A program made the translations under genes and the position numbers. From Gemmatimonadales bacterium (GTDB lineage Bacteria; Gemmatimonadota; Gemmatimonadetes; Longimicrobiales; Gaopeijiaceae), in assembly GCA_007692605.1 (NCBI GenBank), contig REBS01000092.1, forward strand, positions 1-43,481: DNA of 43,481 nucleotides, read 5' to 3'. Numbering within the stretch: the stretch's first letter is position 1; each line of letters begins with the position of its first letter. Positions 25,068-32,940 of the stretch are shown piece after piece. A model generated the notes under the pieces. It was not told the DNA's origin. It ran no database searches and saw only the letters and a list, made by a program, of their open reading frames with translations.

Positions 25068-27820
25068 TCGTCTTTGGCTTCCGATCCGGATCCGGCGAGC
25101 GTCCGGGCGAACTCCTCGACCTGGAAGCACTCGATCACATCGCCGACCTTCACGTCGTTGAAGTTCTCGATCCCGATCCCGCACTCGTATCCTTCACGAA
25201 CTTCGCGGGCATCGTCCTTGAAGCGTTTCAGTGACTCGAAGGCCCCGGTGTAGACCACGACCCCATCCCGAATCACTCGAGCCTGAGCCCGCCGGTCGAT
25301 CACCCCGTCGGTCACGTAGCAGCCGGCGATGGTGCCGACCCGCGAGATCTTGAAGACCTCGCGCACCTCTGCGGCTCCGAGCACGCTTTCGCGCTCCTCG
25401 GGCGAGAGGAGTCCCTCCATCGCCTGCGTCACCTCGTCGACCGCCTCGTAGATGACGTCGTACATCCGAAGGTCGACCCCCGCCTGCTCCGCAAGGTTTC
25501 GGGCATTCGTGTCCGGGCGCACGCGGAATCCGATGATGACCGCACCGGCCGTTTCCGCCAGGAGGACATCGGATTCGTTGATCGCTCCCACACTGCGATG
25601 GATGATCTGCACCTTGACTTCCTCGGTGGACAGCTGCTCCAGCGAATCGGCCACGGCCTGAACGGATCCATCCACGTCGGCCTTCACGATCAGGGGCAGC
25701 AGGCTGACCTCGCCCGCCTGCATGAAGTGGGCGAAGTCGCCCAGCTTGAGCCCGCGGTCCTTCACGCGCAATTGCTTCTCGCGCTCCAGTCTCCGGCGCG
25801 TCTGCGAGATCTCGGCCGCTCGGTCCGCGTCCATCGCCTGCAGGGTATCTCCGGCCTGAGGCACCCCGGAGACGCCCAGGATCTGCACCGGAACCCCCGG
25901 TCCCGCAGCGTCGACGGCCTGACCGCGCTCGTCGAGCATCGCCCGGACCTTCCCGTCGAACTTCCCGCAGACGAAGGAGTCGCCCACCCGGAGTGTTCCC
26001 TTCTGAATCATCACCGTCACGACGGCGCCCTTCCCCACGTCGAGCTTCGCCTCGACCACCGCGCCCTGCGCGTCGCGGTCGGGATTCGCCCTGAGCTCCA
26101 GGATCTCGGCCTGGAGAAGGATCTTCTCGAGGAGGTCGTCCATCCCCAGCCCCGTCTTCGCGGAAATCTCGGCCATCAGCACATCGCCGCCGAACTCCTC
26201 GGCGGTCACCTCGTACTGGAGCAGCTCCTGGCGGACCTTCATGGCGTCGGCCGCGGGGAGATCCATCTTGTTGATCGCCACCACGATCGGAACGCCCGCG
26301 TTCTTCGCGTGCGAGATCGCCTCCTTGGTCTGGGGCATGATCGAGTCGTCGGCCGCGACGACCAGGACCACGATATCCGTCAGATCCGCACCCCGGGCGC
26401 GCATCGCCGTGAAGGCCGCGTGGCCCGGCGTGTCGAGGAAGGAGATCGCCCGCCCATCGTCGAGCTCGACGTGGTAGGCTCCGATGTGCTGGGTGATCCC
26501 ACCGGACTCGCCGGCCACGACGTTCGTCTTGCGGACCGAGTCGAGCAGGAGGGTCTTTCCGTGGTCGACGTGACCCATCACGGTGACGACCGGAGGACGT
26601 GGCTTCAGCGACTCGGGATCCTCGACCTCTTCGACCTCCTCGACCGCGGCGTCCTGATATTCCTCTTCCCGCACGGCCTGGAAGTTGAACTCCTCGAGGA
26701 GGAGCTCGATCTGATCGAAGTCGAGCCGCTGGTTGATCGTGACCATGAGCCCGAGGTTCTTGAAGGCGGCACCCACCAGCTGGGTCGACGGAACGTCGAT
26801 CAGTTCGGAGAGTTCGGCGACGGTGAGGAATTCATTCACCTTCACCGTCTTGGCCTCCTGCTCCTCGCGCTGACGCTCCTGCTCCTCGCGCTCCTCCATC
26901 TCTTCACGGGACGGACCGGCGCTCCCCTTCTTGCGGCGCTTCTTCCCGCCGCCACCGCCACCGCCCTTGATCTCGGCCATGACGCGCTGAATGTTGTCCT
27001 GGACCGCGTCCTGATCGACCCTCTGACGCCGCTTGCCCTTCTTGCGGTCCTTCCGGCGACCGTCCGAGGTGAATCCATCGGCCTGGATCCGGATCTGGCC
27101 TCCGGGGCCCGCACTGGCTGCGGGCGTCGGTCGGGGCGCCGACTCGGGCGCGTCCTTTCGCGCCGATTTGGGCTTCACCTTGCGGCGAGGCCGGGCTTCT
27201 TCGTCGGCAGCCTTCGCCTCGGTCGCCACGGCGGCTGGAGCGTCCTCGGACTTCTCGACCGTCCCGGGCTCGGGATCCGCAGTCGCGGCTATCGGCTCGG
27301 GGTCCGCGGCCTTCTCGGCCTCGGAAGGTTCGGCCGGGGCGTCGTCGTCCGGCTCGGCAGCGACCTCGGTCGGGGATTCCTCGGACTCCGCAACCGCGGG
27401 GGTCTCCGAAGCTGCGGGTTCCGGCTCTTCCGCCGGCGGCTCGGGCTCGGCGGCCGGCTCCTCGGACGGGCCTTCGCCCGCATCGCGCTCGGCGGACGCC
27501 TCCACCGTCTCCGGCACCTCGACCGATTCCTCGGCCTCGCCGTCGGTATCGTCCACGGTCTCGGGCTCGGGCTCCTCGACCTTGCGCCGCCGTCGGCGAC
27601 GCGTCGTCGGCTGAGACTCCTCGATCGCCGCCTGCACCGCGTCCGATGCGGACTTCTTCCCGGTCCGACGCTCCCTTTCGACGCGAGCGAGGACCTTGGC
27701 GACGGCGGCATCCCGAATTCGGGTGTCTCCGTCACGGGCAGCGATCCCCATGGCGCGCAACAGTGCCAGAAGGTCTTCAGTCGAGACCTTCAGGTCTTCA
27801 GCTAATTCAACGACCCGCAT
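25064..27820 (-). CDS. infB: Translation initiation factor IF-2
   Basis: GTPase that brings fMet-tRNA to the 30S subunit. 918 residues. N-terminal IF2 helical subdomain (1-50), then a long low-complexity linker of about 270 residues rich in Glu, Pro, Ala and Lys with a run of eight glycines near 286-292, a second N-domain (about 325-385), the G domain with P-loop GHVDHGKT (416-423), DTPGH and NKMD, then domains II, III and C2. The residue after GKT is Leu424 where Ser is usual in IF-2, a mild oddity since the Mg-binding Thr423 is kept. ATG at 27820; TTGA overlap with ylxP. Confidence 0.98.
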   Translation of the reverse strand: MRVVELAEDLKVSTEDLLALLRAMGIAARDGDTRIRDAAVAKVLARVERERRTGKKSASDAVQAAIEESQPTTRRRRRRKVEEPEPETVDDTDGEAEESVEVPETVEASAERDAGEGPSEEPAAEPEPPAEEPEPAASETPAVAESEESPTEVAAEPDDDAPAEPSEAEKAADPEPIAATADPEPGTVEKSEDAPAAVATEAKAADEEARPRRKVKPKSARKDAPESAPRPTPAASAGPGGQIRIQADGFTSDGRRKDRKKGKRRQRVDQDAVQDNIQRVMAEIKGGGGGGGKKRRKKGSAGPSREEMEEREEQERQREEQEAKTVKVNEFLTVAELSELIDVPSTQLVGAAFKNLGLMVTINQRLDFDQIELLLEEFNFQAVREEEYQDAAVEEVEEVEDPESLKPRPPVVTVMGHVDHGKTLLLDSVRKTNVVAGESGGITQHIGAYHVELDDGRAISFLDTPGHAAFTAMRARGADLTDIVVLVVAADDSIMPQTKEAISHAKNAGVPIVVAINKMDLPAADAMKVRQELLQYEVTAEEFGGDVLMAEISAKTGLGMDDLLEKILLQAEILELRANPDRDAQGAVVEAKLDVGKGAVVTVMIQKGTLRVGDSFVCGKFDGKVRAMLDERGQAVDAAGPGVPVQILGVSGVPQAGDTLQAMDADRAAEISQTRRRLEREKQLRVKDRGLKLGDFAHFMQAGEVSLLPLIVKADVDGSVQAVADSLEQLSTEEVKVQIIHRSVGAINESDVLLAETAGAVIIGFRVRPDTNARNLAEQAGVDLRMYDVIYEAVDEVTQAMEGLLSPEERESVLGAAEVREVFKISRVGTIAGCYVTDGVIDRRAQARVIRDGVVVYTGAFESLKRFKDDAREVREGYECGIGIENFNDVKVGDVIECFQVEEFARTLAGSGSEAKDD

Positions 27821-27841
27821 CAGATCCAGGTTCCTCCTCGT

Positions 27842-28174
27842 TCACGCAGCATTCCACCCCGTGGGGGGAAGCTTGCGTGCAAGCGATTCCGCAAACGATT
27901 CCACCGTTACTGCGACCACCGACACGGGCGCCATTCCCATGGCACCCCCGAGGGTGGTCTGTTCCGACACCCAGCGCACCGGAATCTCCCGGTGCTGCAG
28001 GATTCCTTTCACCTTCGCCAACTGCACCTCGGACGCATCCCGGGCGACAAGGACCAATCGGGCCTCGTCGGCCTGGAGGCATTTCCGGGCGCGATCCACT
28101 CCCGGTGCCGTCGCGCCTGCTCGACGCGCAAGTCCCAGGAGACCGAGCGCCTCAGCCTCCGGACGTTTCGTCAA
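27842..28174 (-). CDS. ylxQ: L7Ae-family RNA-binding protein (YlxQ)
   Basis: 110-residue L7Ae/L30e-fold protein of the YlxQ type, expected to bind kink-turn RNA. Diagnostic stretch GLLGLARRAG near the start (usual form LGLAxRAGK) with a loss of the common Lys, followed by the Rossmann-like LVLVARDAS and the VRWVSEQTTLGGAMG segment corresponding to the tRNA/k-turn-binding loop. I read the start as TTG at 28174, which overlaps the end of nusA by 23 bases; no in-frame ATG is available nearby, so the exact start is uncertain. It precedes infB by 21 bases. The ylxR gene that normally stands between nusA and ylxQ is absent. Confidence 0.85.
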   Translation of the reverse strand: MTKRPEAEALGLLGLARRAGATAPGVDRARKCLQADEARLVLVARDASEVQLAKVKGILQHREIPVRWVSEQTTLGGAMGMAPVSVVAVTVESFAESLARKLPPTGWNAA

Positions 28175-29633
28175 GCTCGTCCTCGTCGGAGTCCGACTCC
28201 CCTTCGGTCGAAACCTTCACCGCGAGTTCTTCCTCGTCCGGCTCCTCGATTTCCTCGGACTCCTCGGACTCCTCATCAACGGGCGCCCCCACTTCGGGCT
28301 CCTCCGATGACGCCGACTCGGAAGCCTCCTCGAGCACCTCTTCTTCGACCGTCAACTCCTCGATCGTACCCATCACCTCATCCACCCCGGCGTCATCGAG
28401 CCCCTCGATCTTCTCGAGGTCGGGTCGATCAAGGTCGATGATCTCCAGAAAGGTACTATATCCGGCAGCCGAAAGCGCGGCCAGTGTTTCCGTCTCGAAC
28501 CCCAGTTCCTCGAGGGGGAAATCCGAGGTTTCCATTGACTCGTCCTCGCTCGAGCCTCCGAAGAGCGCCGCGTCGGCTCCACGCTCCATCCATTCGCGGG
28601 ACCCGTAGAGGTCGATCTGCCACCCGATCAGCTGCGATGCGAGCCGAACGTTCTGCCCGTTTCGTCCGATCGCCAGCGACAGCTGGTCCTCGTCGACAAT
28701 GGCCGTGATGACCATGCGTTCGGGATCGGAGATCACCTTCGACACGCGGGCCGGCGCCAGCGAGCGCCGGGCGAAGATCTCGGGATCCGGATGCCAGGGT
28801 ACGATGTCGATTCGCTCCCCCCCCAGCTCCGAAACGACTGCCTGGACACGGGAGCCCTTCAGGCCGACGCACGCGCCCACCGGGTCGATCGACTCGTCCC
28901 GCGACGAGACCGCGATCTTGGTTCGACCCCCGACCTCGCGCGCCCGAGCCTTGATCTCGACGATCCCCTGATAGATCTCGGGCACTTCCAGCTTGAAGAG
29001 CGATTCGACGAAGAGCGGATCGGCTCGCGACAGGATCAGACGCGGTCCCTTCGGCGTCTCGTCGACCTTTTTCAGGACCGCACGGATCGGGTCGCCCTGC
29101 CGGAAGCGCTCACGGGGGTTCTGATCCTTCCACGGGATGATGGCGTCGGCGTCCCGAGCCAGGTTCAGCATGACGACGATCTTTCCGCGCTCGTTCTGCT
29201 GAACCTCGCCGGAAAGCAGTTCACCGACCCGGTCGAGGAACTCGTCGCGAATCCGCTCCCGCTCGCCTTCCCGCACGAGCTGGATGATCCGCTGCTTCAC
29301 GGCGGTCACCGCGTTCCATCCGAACTCCGAGAAGTCGACGGGGATTTCCATGACGTCTCCGACCTCGAAGGTCGGGTCGTCCCACTGCGCCTTCTCGAGA
29401 GAAATCTCGGCGGACGCGTCGTCGACCTCCTCGACCACGCGCTTCAGCACAACCATGTCGATCTCGCCCGAGGCTTCATCGATTTCGATCTCGGGACGCA
29501 CGTTGGGCCCGAAGATCCGCTGCAGGCCAGCTGTGATGCCGTCCTTGATCAGATCATTCATCTCCTCGGGGGCGAGGTTTTTCGTGGCCGCCATCTCGCG
29601 GATGGCGGCGACAATCTGTCCGGCGTTGGTCAT
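28152..29633 (-). CDS. nusA: Transcription termination/antitermination protein NusA
   Basis: RNA polymerase-binding factor controlling pausing, termination and antitermination. 493 residues: N-terminal RNAP-binding domain (about 1-125), S1 domain (about 128-195), KH1 and KH2 (about 220-360, with IGRNGQNVRLASQLIGW in KH2), one helix-hairpin-helix-like repeat (about 395-435), and a strongly acidic tail of about 55 residues. E. coli NusA has two acidic repeats; here there is one repeat plus the disordered acidic tail. I start it at the ATG at 29633 (MTNAGQIV) preceded by AAGGTG, rather than ten codons earlier. rimP ends 54 bases upstream. Confidence 0.97.
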   Translation of the reverse strand: MTNAGQIVAAIREMAATKNLAPEEMNDLIKDGITAGLQRIFGPNVRPEIEIDEASGEIDMVVLKRVVEEVDDASAEISLEKAQWDDPTFEVGDVMEIPVDFSEFGWNAVTAVKQRIIQLVREGERERIRDEFLDRVGELLSGEVQQNERGKIVVMLNLARDADAIIPWKDQNPRERFRQGDPIRAVLKKVDETPKGPRLILSRADPLFVESLFKLEVPEIYQGIVEIKARAREVGGRTKIAVSSRDESIDPVGACVGLKGSRVQAVVSELGGERIDIVPWHPDPEIFARRSLAPARVSKVISDPERMVITAIVDEDQLSLAIGRNGQNVRLASQLIGWQIDLYGSREWMERGADAALFGGSSEDESMETSDFPLEELGFETETLAALSAAGYSTFLEIIDLDRPDLEKIEGLDDAGVDEVMGTIEELTVEEEVLEEASESASSEEPEVGAPVDEESEESEEIEEPDEEELAVKVSTEGESDSDEDELDETSGG

Positions 29634-29687
29634 GGTCACCTTCTCAGCGCAGGGGACGGGCAAGCGGGCTGCCGCCCGTCGCGTCCG

Positions 29688-30200
29688 TCAATCCTTGTCA
29701 TCCCACCGAAACAGCAGGTGGGCCCTCTCGATCTCGTCCCTCGGCAGGACGAGCCGTTCTCCATCGGCGAGGCGAATCCGAACCCGGAACCGTCCGGACT
29801 CTTCGCTTCCCTCCTCTACTCCCTCCAACTCGGCTTCGAGTCGGGCGGAGGGCTTCCCCTCGGGCGGCCTCTTCAACTTCAGCACCACCTCCTCACCCGC
29901 GAACCGTCGAAAATCACGCTCCCGGTTCAACGGGCGCTCCACACCCGGCGACGAAACCTCGAGCGTATACCGCTCGGCCAGCGCCGGGTGTTCGTCGAGC
30001 CAGGGCTCGAGTTCCCGACTAACCCGGACGCAGTCACGCACCGTCACCCCGTCTCCCGGTTTCGAGTCGGGGCGATCCACCCGAAGGCGGATGATCGGTC
30101 GATCGCGGCTTCCCGCCCACTCGACCTCCACGAGTTCCAGGGAAAGCTGAGCAACCCGTTGCTCGAGTTCTTCAGCAATCTCGGGAATCGGTCTGGCCAT
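29688..30200 (-). CDS. rimP: Ribosome maturation factor RimP
   Basis: 30S assembly factor, first gene of the nusA-infB operon. 170 residues with the N-terminal alpha/beta domain (about 1-80, including the RVSRELEPWLDE segment) and the Sm-like C-terminal domain (about 88-165, from YTLEVSSPGVERPL). The ATG at 30200 has GAGGGA seven bases before it. The same frame stays open for 36 more codons to a GTG at 30308, across the leader terminator; the added residues are not part of the family, so I take the ATG. Expression probably depends on passing that terminator. Confidence 0.95.
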   Translation of the reverse strand: MARPIPEIAEELEQRVAQLSLELVEVEWAGSRDRPIIRLRVDRPDSKPGDGVTVRDCVRVSRELEPWLDEHPALAERYTLEVSSPGVERPLNRERDFRRFAGEEVVLKLKRPPEGKPSARLEAELEGVEEGSEESGRFRVRIRLADGERLVLPRDEIERAHLLFRWDDKD

Positions 30201-30244
30201 GTCAGCGTCCCTCTTTTTTCTTCGCACGCCCTGAGTATCAGAGC

Positions 30245-30268
30245 AAAAAAAAGCGGGGGCTGCCCGCT
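30245..30268 (-). terminator. Intrinsic terminator inside the rimP leader (attenuator candidate)
   Basis: Minus-strand hairpin AGCGGG-CAGCC-CCCGCT (30268-30252) followed by eight T (30252-30245). It lies about 50 bases downstream of the predicted rimP promoter and 45 bases upstream of the rimP ATG. The stem can compete with an alternative pairing of the GGGGG just before it (30269-30273) with the CCCCC in its 3' half. A small hairpin GGCGA/TCGCC (30309-30313 with 30297-30301) precedes it. It may also stop transcripts arriving from murA. Confidence 0.8.
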
Positions 30269-30317
30269 CCCCCACTCCACGATCGATCCGCCACTGGGCG
30301 ATTTTCACTCGCCATCT

Positions 30318-30346
30318 ATGATAGTCCGTTCGCCCCCGCGCTTCAA
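30318..30346 (-). promoter_or_regulatory. Sigma-70-type promoter of the rimP-nusA-infB operon
   Basis: On the minus strand: TTGAAG (30341-30346), 17-base spacer, TATCAT (30318-30323). Expected start near 30311, leaving a leader of about 110 bases that includes the terminator at 30245-30268. No other promoter-like pair is visible between that terminator and rimP. Confidence 0.7.
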
Positions 30347-30498
30347 GGCCCCAGAGTCAGGCGGACCCGGTTCACAACGGTCGGGTCAACCCGGCGCACA
30401 CACGCAGCCCGAACCCGGTGGCCCTAGTGCGCGGGTCGCGCAGGGACCGCGAGTCGCCGGATCAAGCAGGGCCCCGGATGAGGAATTGGGGTCTCGAG

Positions 30499-31791
30499 TC
30501 ACCCCTCCCCCTCCGGAATCCGTCGGATCTTTGCCCCCAAGGCGCCCAGACGTTCGTCCACCCTTTCGTAGCCGCGCTCGATCTGCCGGATATTGTGGAT
30601 ACGGCTCACTCCTTCGGCCGCCAACGCGGCCAGGAGCAGCGCCATGCCGGCACGGATATCGGGACTTTCGAGCGAAGCCGCTCTCAGCGGAGACGGCCCG
30701 ACCACTACGGCCCTGTGGGGATCGCAGAGAATGATGCGTGCCCCCATCCCCACCAGCTTGTCGGTGAAGAACATCCGGGACTCGAACATCTTTTCATGGA
30801 TGAGGACGGTACCCTCGGACTGGGTTGCCGTGACGAGTGCGATCGAGGTGAGATCGGCGGGGAATGCGGGCCAGGGACCATCGTCGACCTTGGGCACGTG
30901 TCCGAACGCGTCCTGCTGAACGACCCGCTCCCGGTCCCCGTGCACCACGAGGGTCGCCCCCTCGATCGAGCATTCCACCCCGAGCCGCCGAAACCCGATC
31001 AGGGTGGAGTCGAGGTGCTCGATCGGTGCATCCTCGATTCCGATCCGACTGCCGGTCACCGCGGCGAGCCCGATGAAGGACCCGGTCTCGATATGGTCCG
31101 CCCCGATACGGAAGGTCGCTCCGCCCAGCCCGGAGACGCCCGTGATCTCGAGGGTGTGGGTTCCGACCCCTTCGATCTTCGCTCCCATCTCGTTGAGCAG
31201 ATTGCAGAGGTCCTGGACATGGGGCTCGGCGGCGGCGTTCCGGAGCACGGTCGTTCCCCGGGCCAGGACCGCGGCCATGACCGCATTCTCGGTGGCCGTG
31301 ACCGAGGGCTCGTCCATGAAGATTCCGGTTCCACGCAACTGGTCGGCGCGGATCTCGAACTCCTCCCCCTGGAGCGAGATCTTCGCACCGAGCGCTTCGA
31401 ACGCCAGGAAGTGACTGTCAAGCCTGCGACGCCCGATCACATCTCCACCGGGCGGCGGCAGGCGTACCGAGCCGAACCGAGCCAGAAGGGGTCCCGCCAG
31501 GAGGATCGACGCGCGGATCCTCTCGGCGAGCAGGGGATCAGGACGCCCGACCGCGACCTCCCTCGCGTCGATCACGACTTCTCCGGGTCCGACCCACTCC
31601 ACCCCGGCCCCGAGGTGTTCGATGATCTCGAGGAGGGTCTCGACATCACGGATTCTGGGCACGTTCAAAAACCGCACGGGCTCCGCGCTGAGAAGCGCCG
31701 CGGAGAGGCAGGGAAGCGCAGCGTTCTTGTTACCGGTCGGACGGATGACACCCTGGAGCGTGTGTCCTCCCTCTACTTCGAAGACGGCCAT
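30499..31791 (-). CDS. murA: UDP-GlcNAc 1-carboxyvinyltransferase (Asp-type active site)
   Basis: First committed step of peptidoglycan synthesis: transfers enolpyruvate from PEP to UDP-GlcNAc. 430 residues. Lys22/Asn23-equivalent residues are in GNKNAALP, the conserved Asp in FPADLTS, the Arg in DIRAGMALL, and the usual two-domain inside-out barrel length is kept. The active-site loop reads GGDVIGRRRLD, so the catalytic cysteine of most bacteria (GGCTIG) is Asp117. Such Asp-type MurA enzymes in Mycobacterium tuberculosis and Chlamydia are active and not alkylated by fosfomycin. ATG at 31791 is preferred; a GTG at 31803 is possible. Its promoter must lie in the 136-base gap shared with the divergent gene at 31928. 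No terminator other than the rimP-leader one follows. Confidence 0.96.
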   Translation of the reverse strand: MAVFEVEGGHTLQGVIRPTGNKNAALPCLSAALLSAEPVRFLNVPRIRDVETLLEIIEHLGAGVEWVGPGEVVIDAREVAVGRPDPLLAERIRASILLAGPLLARFGSVRLPPPGGDVIGRRRLDSHFLAFEALGAKISLQGEEFEIRADQLRGTGIFMDEPSVTATENAVMAAVLARGTTVLRNAAAEPHVQDLCNLLNEMGAKIEGVGTHTLEITGVSGLGGATFRIGADHIETGSFIGLAAVTGSRIGIEDAPIEHLDSTLIGFRRLGVECSIEGATLVVHGDRERVVQQDAFGHVPKVDDGPWPAFPADLTSIALVTATQSEGTVLIHEKMFESRMFFTDKLVGMGARIILCDPHRAVVVGPSPLRAASLESPDIRAGMALLLAALAAEGVSRIHNIRQIERGYERVDERLGALGAKIRRIPEGEG

Positions 31792-31820
31792 GGCCTCGGT
31801 CACTTGTCGAAGATGGGCAG

Positions 31821-31842
31821 GGTGAGGCTCGGGCACCTCACC
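31821..31842. other. Inverted repeat in the murA leader
   Basis: Perfect 7-bp arms GGTGAGG (31821-31827) and CCTCACC (31836-31842) with an 8-base loop, 30 bases before the murA ATG. It could be an operator or an RNA hairpin; no T-run on either strand. Confidence 0.4.
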
Positions 31843-31880
31843 TCGAGCGGAAAAGCTATCCCGCCGGAGTGATCGGGTAC

Positions 31881-31906
31881 ACCCCCGGACTGGAACCTCC
31901 GGGGGT
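31881..31906 (+). other. Strong hairpin just upstream of the membrane-protein cassette
   Basis: Perfect 9-bp arms ACCCCCGGA (31881-31889) and TCCGGGGGT (31898-31906), 8-base loop, ending 21 bases before the ATG at 31928. The following plus-strand DNA is pyrimidine-rich (TCCTCTGTTACTCTTTC) but lacks a real T-run. Possible leader hairpin or weak terminator. Confidence 0.5.
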
Positions 31907-31927
31907 TCCTCTGTTACTCTTTCAGGT

Positions 31928-32524
31928 ATGAATACCTTGCTATCCTCCGCGATCGGCCTTCTCCAGCTCCAGGCCGACACGGTGGTGATGGTCGCCGCAC
32001 GGGACGGGTACGACCTGATGGTCGCCGTGGCCGCCGGCCTGATCGCCGCCACGTTCCTGGCCGTGCTCCTCGGCCTCCTCTACCTGTTCGTCCAGGCTCG
32101 CACCGCGGTCCGCTCGGTGGAGCGGATTCGGCGCAGCCTCCTCGAAGATCCGGCCGTCGAGAGCCTGCGCACCACCGCTGCGAATGTCGAGGGCATCTCG
32201 AGCGTGGTCCGCGAAGAGGTGACCGAGCTCACCCGATCCCTCGGTGCGGTGTCGGAGCGAGTGCAACAGGCATCGGACCGGATGGAGGAGCGGATCGAGG
32301 AATTCAACGCCCTGATGGAAGTGGTCCAATCCGAGGCCGAAGGGGTATTCCTCGATACGGCATCCACCGCCCGCGGCGTCCGGAGCGGTGTGAACCGTCT
32401 GGGGACCCCCCGCCGCCCTCACTCCGATCGAGACGTCGCCGACGACCGGGGCCACGCGGGGGATCGTCCCGACCCATCGCCCCCCCACGGGGACTCCGGT
32501 ACTCCGACCGATACCATGCCATGA
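31928..32524 (+). CDS. Single-pass membrane protein with coiled coil (DUF948-like)
   Basis: 198-residue protein: a short N-terminus facing out, one strong membrane helix at about 31-55, then a long helical, charged region (about 58-150) with heptad-like spacing and a disordered Pro/Asp/Gly/His-rich tail. The pattern (one helix, then RTAVRSVERIRRSL and repeated regular Val/Leu positions) resembles the DUF948 family of membrane-anchored coiled-coil proteins; I am not certain of the family. ATG at 31928 with only a weak AGG before it. First gene of a three-gene plus-strand cassette; overlaps the next gene by four bases (ATGA). A structural or scaffolding envelope role is plausible. Confidence 0.7.
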   Translation: MNTLLSSAIGLLQLQADTVVMVAARDGYDLMVAVAAGLIAATFLAVLLGLLYLFVQARTAVRSVERIRRSLLEDPAVESLRTTAANVEGISSVVREEVTELTRSLGAVSERVQQASDRMEERIEEFNALMEVVQSEAEGVFLDTASTARGVRSGVNRLGTPRRPHSDRDVADDRGHAGDRPDPSPPHGDSGTPTDTMP

Positions 32525-32940
32525 ATGAAGAACGCGACGAAGCCCTTCCAATCCTCTCCCGGGACAGCGTGGAATTTTCCGCCGCGCTCCTGATCGGGGC
32601 CGCGATCGGACTGATCACGGCGCGCGCCCTGCGTCCTGAGCGGACCCCGCGCGAGCGGATTCAGCGAAGGATCAAGGGTCCGGCAAAGAGTGTCCGACGA
32701 CGCGGCCGGGACGTTCGCGACAGTGCCCGGGACGTTCGGGAAAGCGCCGGGGACGCGGTGCGGAAGAGCGGGCGCCTGGGTGGGGAGCTGCGGGACCTCG
32801 GTGCCGAGTTCGTCCGGGCCACCCGAGAGGAAATTGATACCGCCCGGCACTCCGGTGCGGAAGGGAGGGGAGCGAAGGGGATCGGAGCCGCACTCGACGC
32901 TCTTCGCGCGTTCCGCGCCAGGATCTCCCCCCGCGATTGA
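32521..32940 (+). CDS. Small membrane-anchored helical protein (YtxH-like)
   Basis: 139-residue protein with a membrane helix at about 17-36 followed by a very basic, regularly repeating helical region (RDVRDSARDVRESAGDAVRK) that looks amphipathic, and a basic C-terminus. This layout matches YtxH/general stress-type small membrane proteins, but there is no specific signature. Start ATG at 32521 overlaps the previous gene (ATGA) and its stop overlaps the TTG start of the next (TTGA), so the three proteins are probably made in fixed proportion. Confidence 0.65.
   Translation: MNEERDEALPILSRDSVEFSAALLIGAAIGLITARALRPERTPRERIQRRIKGPAKSVRRRGRDVRDSARDVRESAGDAVRKSGRLGGELRDLGAEFVRATREEIDTARHSGAEGRGAKGIGAALDALRAFRARISPRD

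Noticed and set aside
25598-27805. Plus-strand open frame of about 735 codons opposite infB
   Set aside because: Antisense shadow; composition is Leu/Arg/His repeats mirrored from the IF-2 codons, with no domain.
30239-30316. Leader peptide starting at the ATG at 30316 and crossing the rimP leader terminator
   Set aside because: The ATG lies two bases after the -10 hexamer, upstream of the expected transcription start, so it should not be in the transcript.
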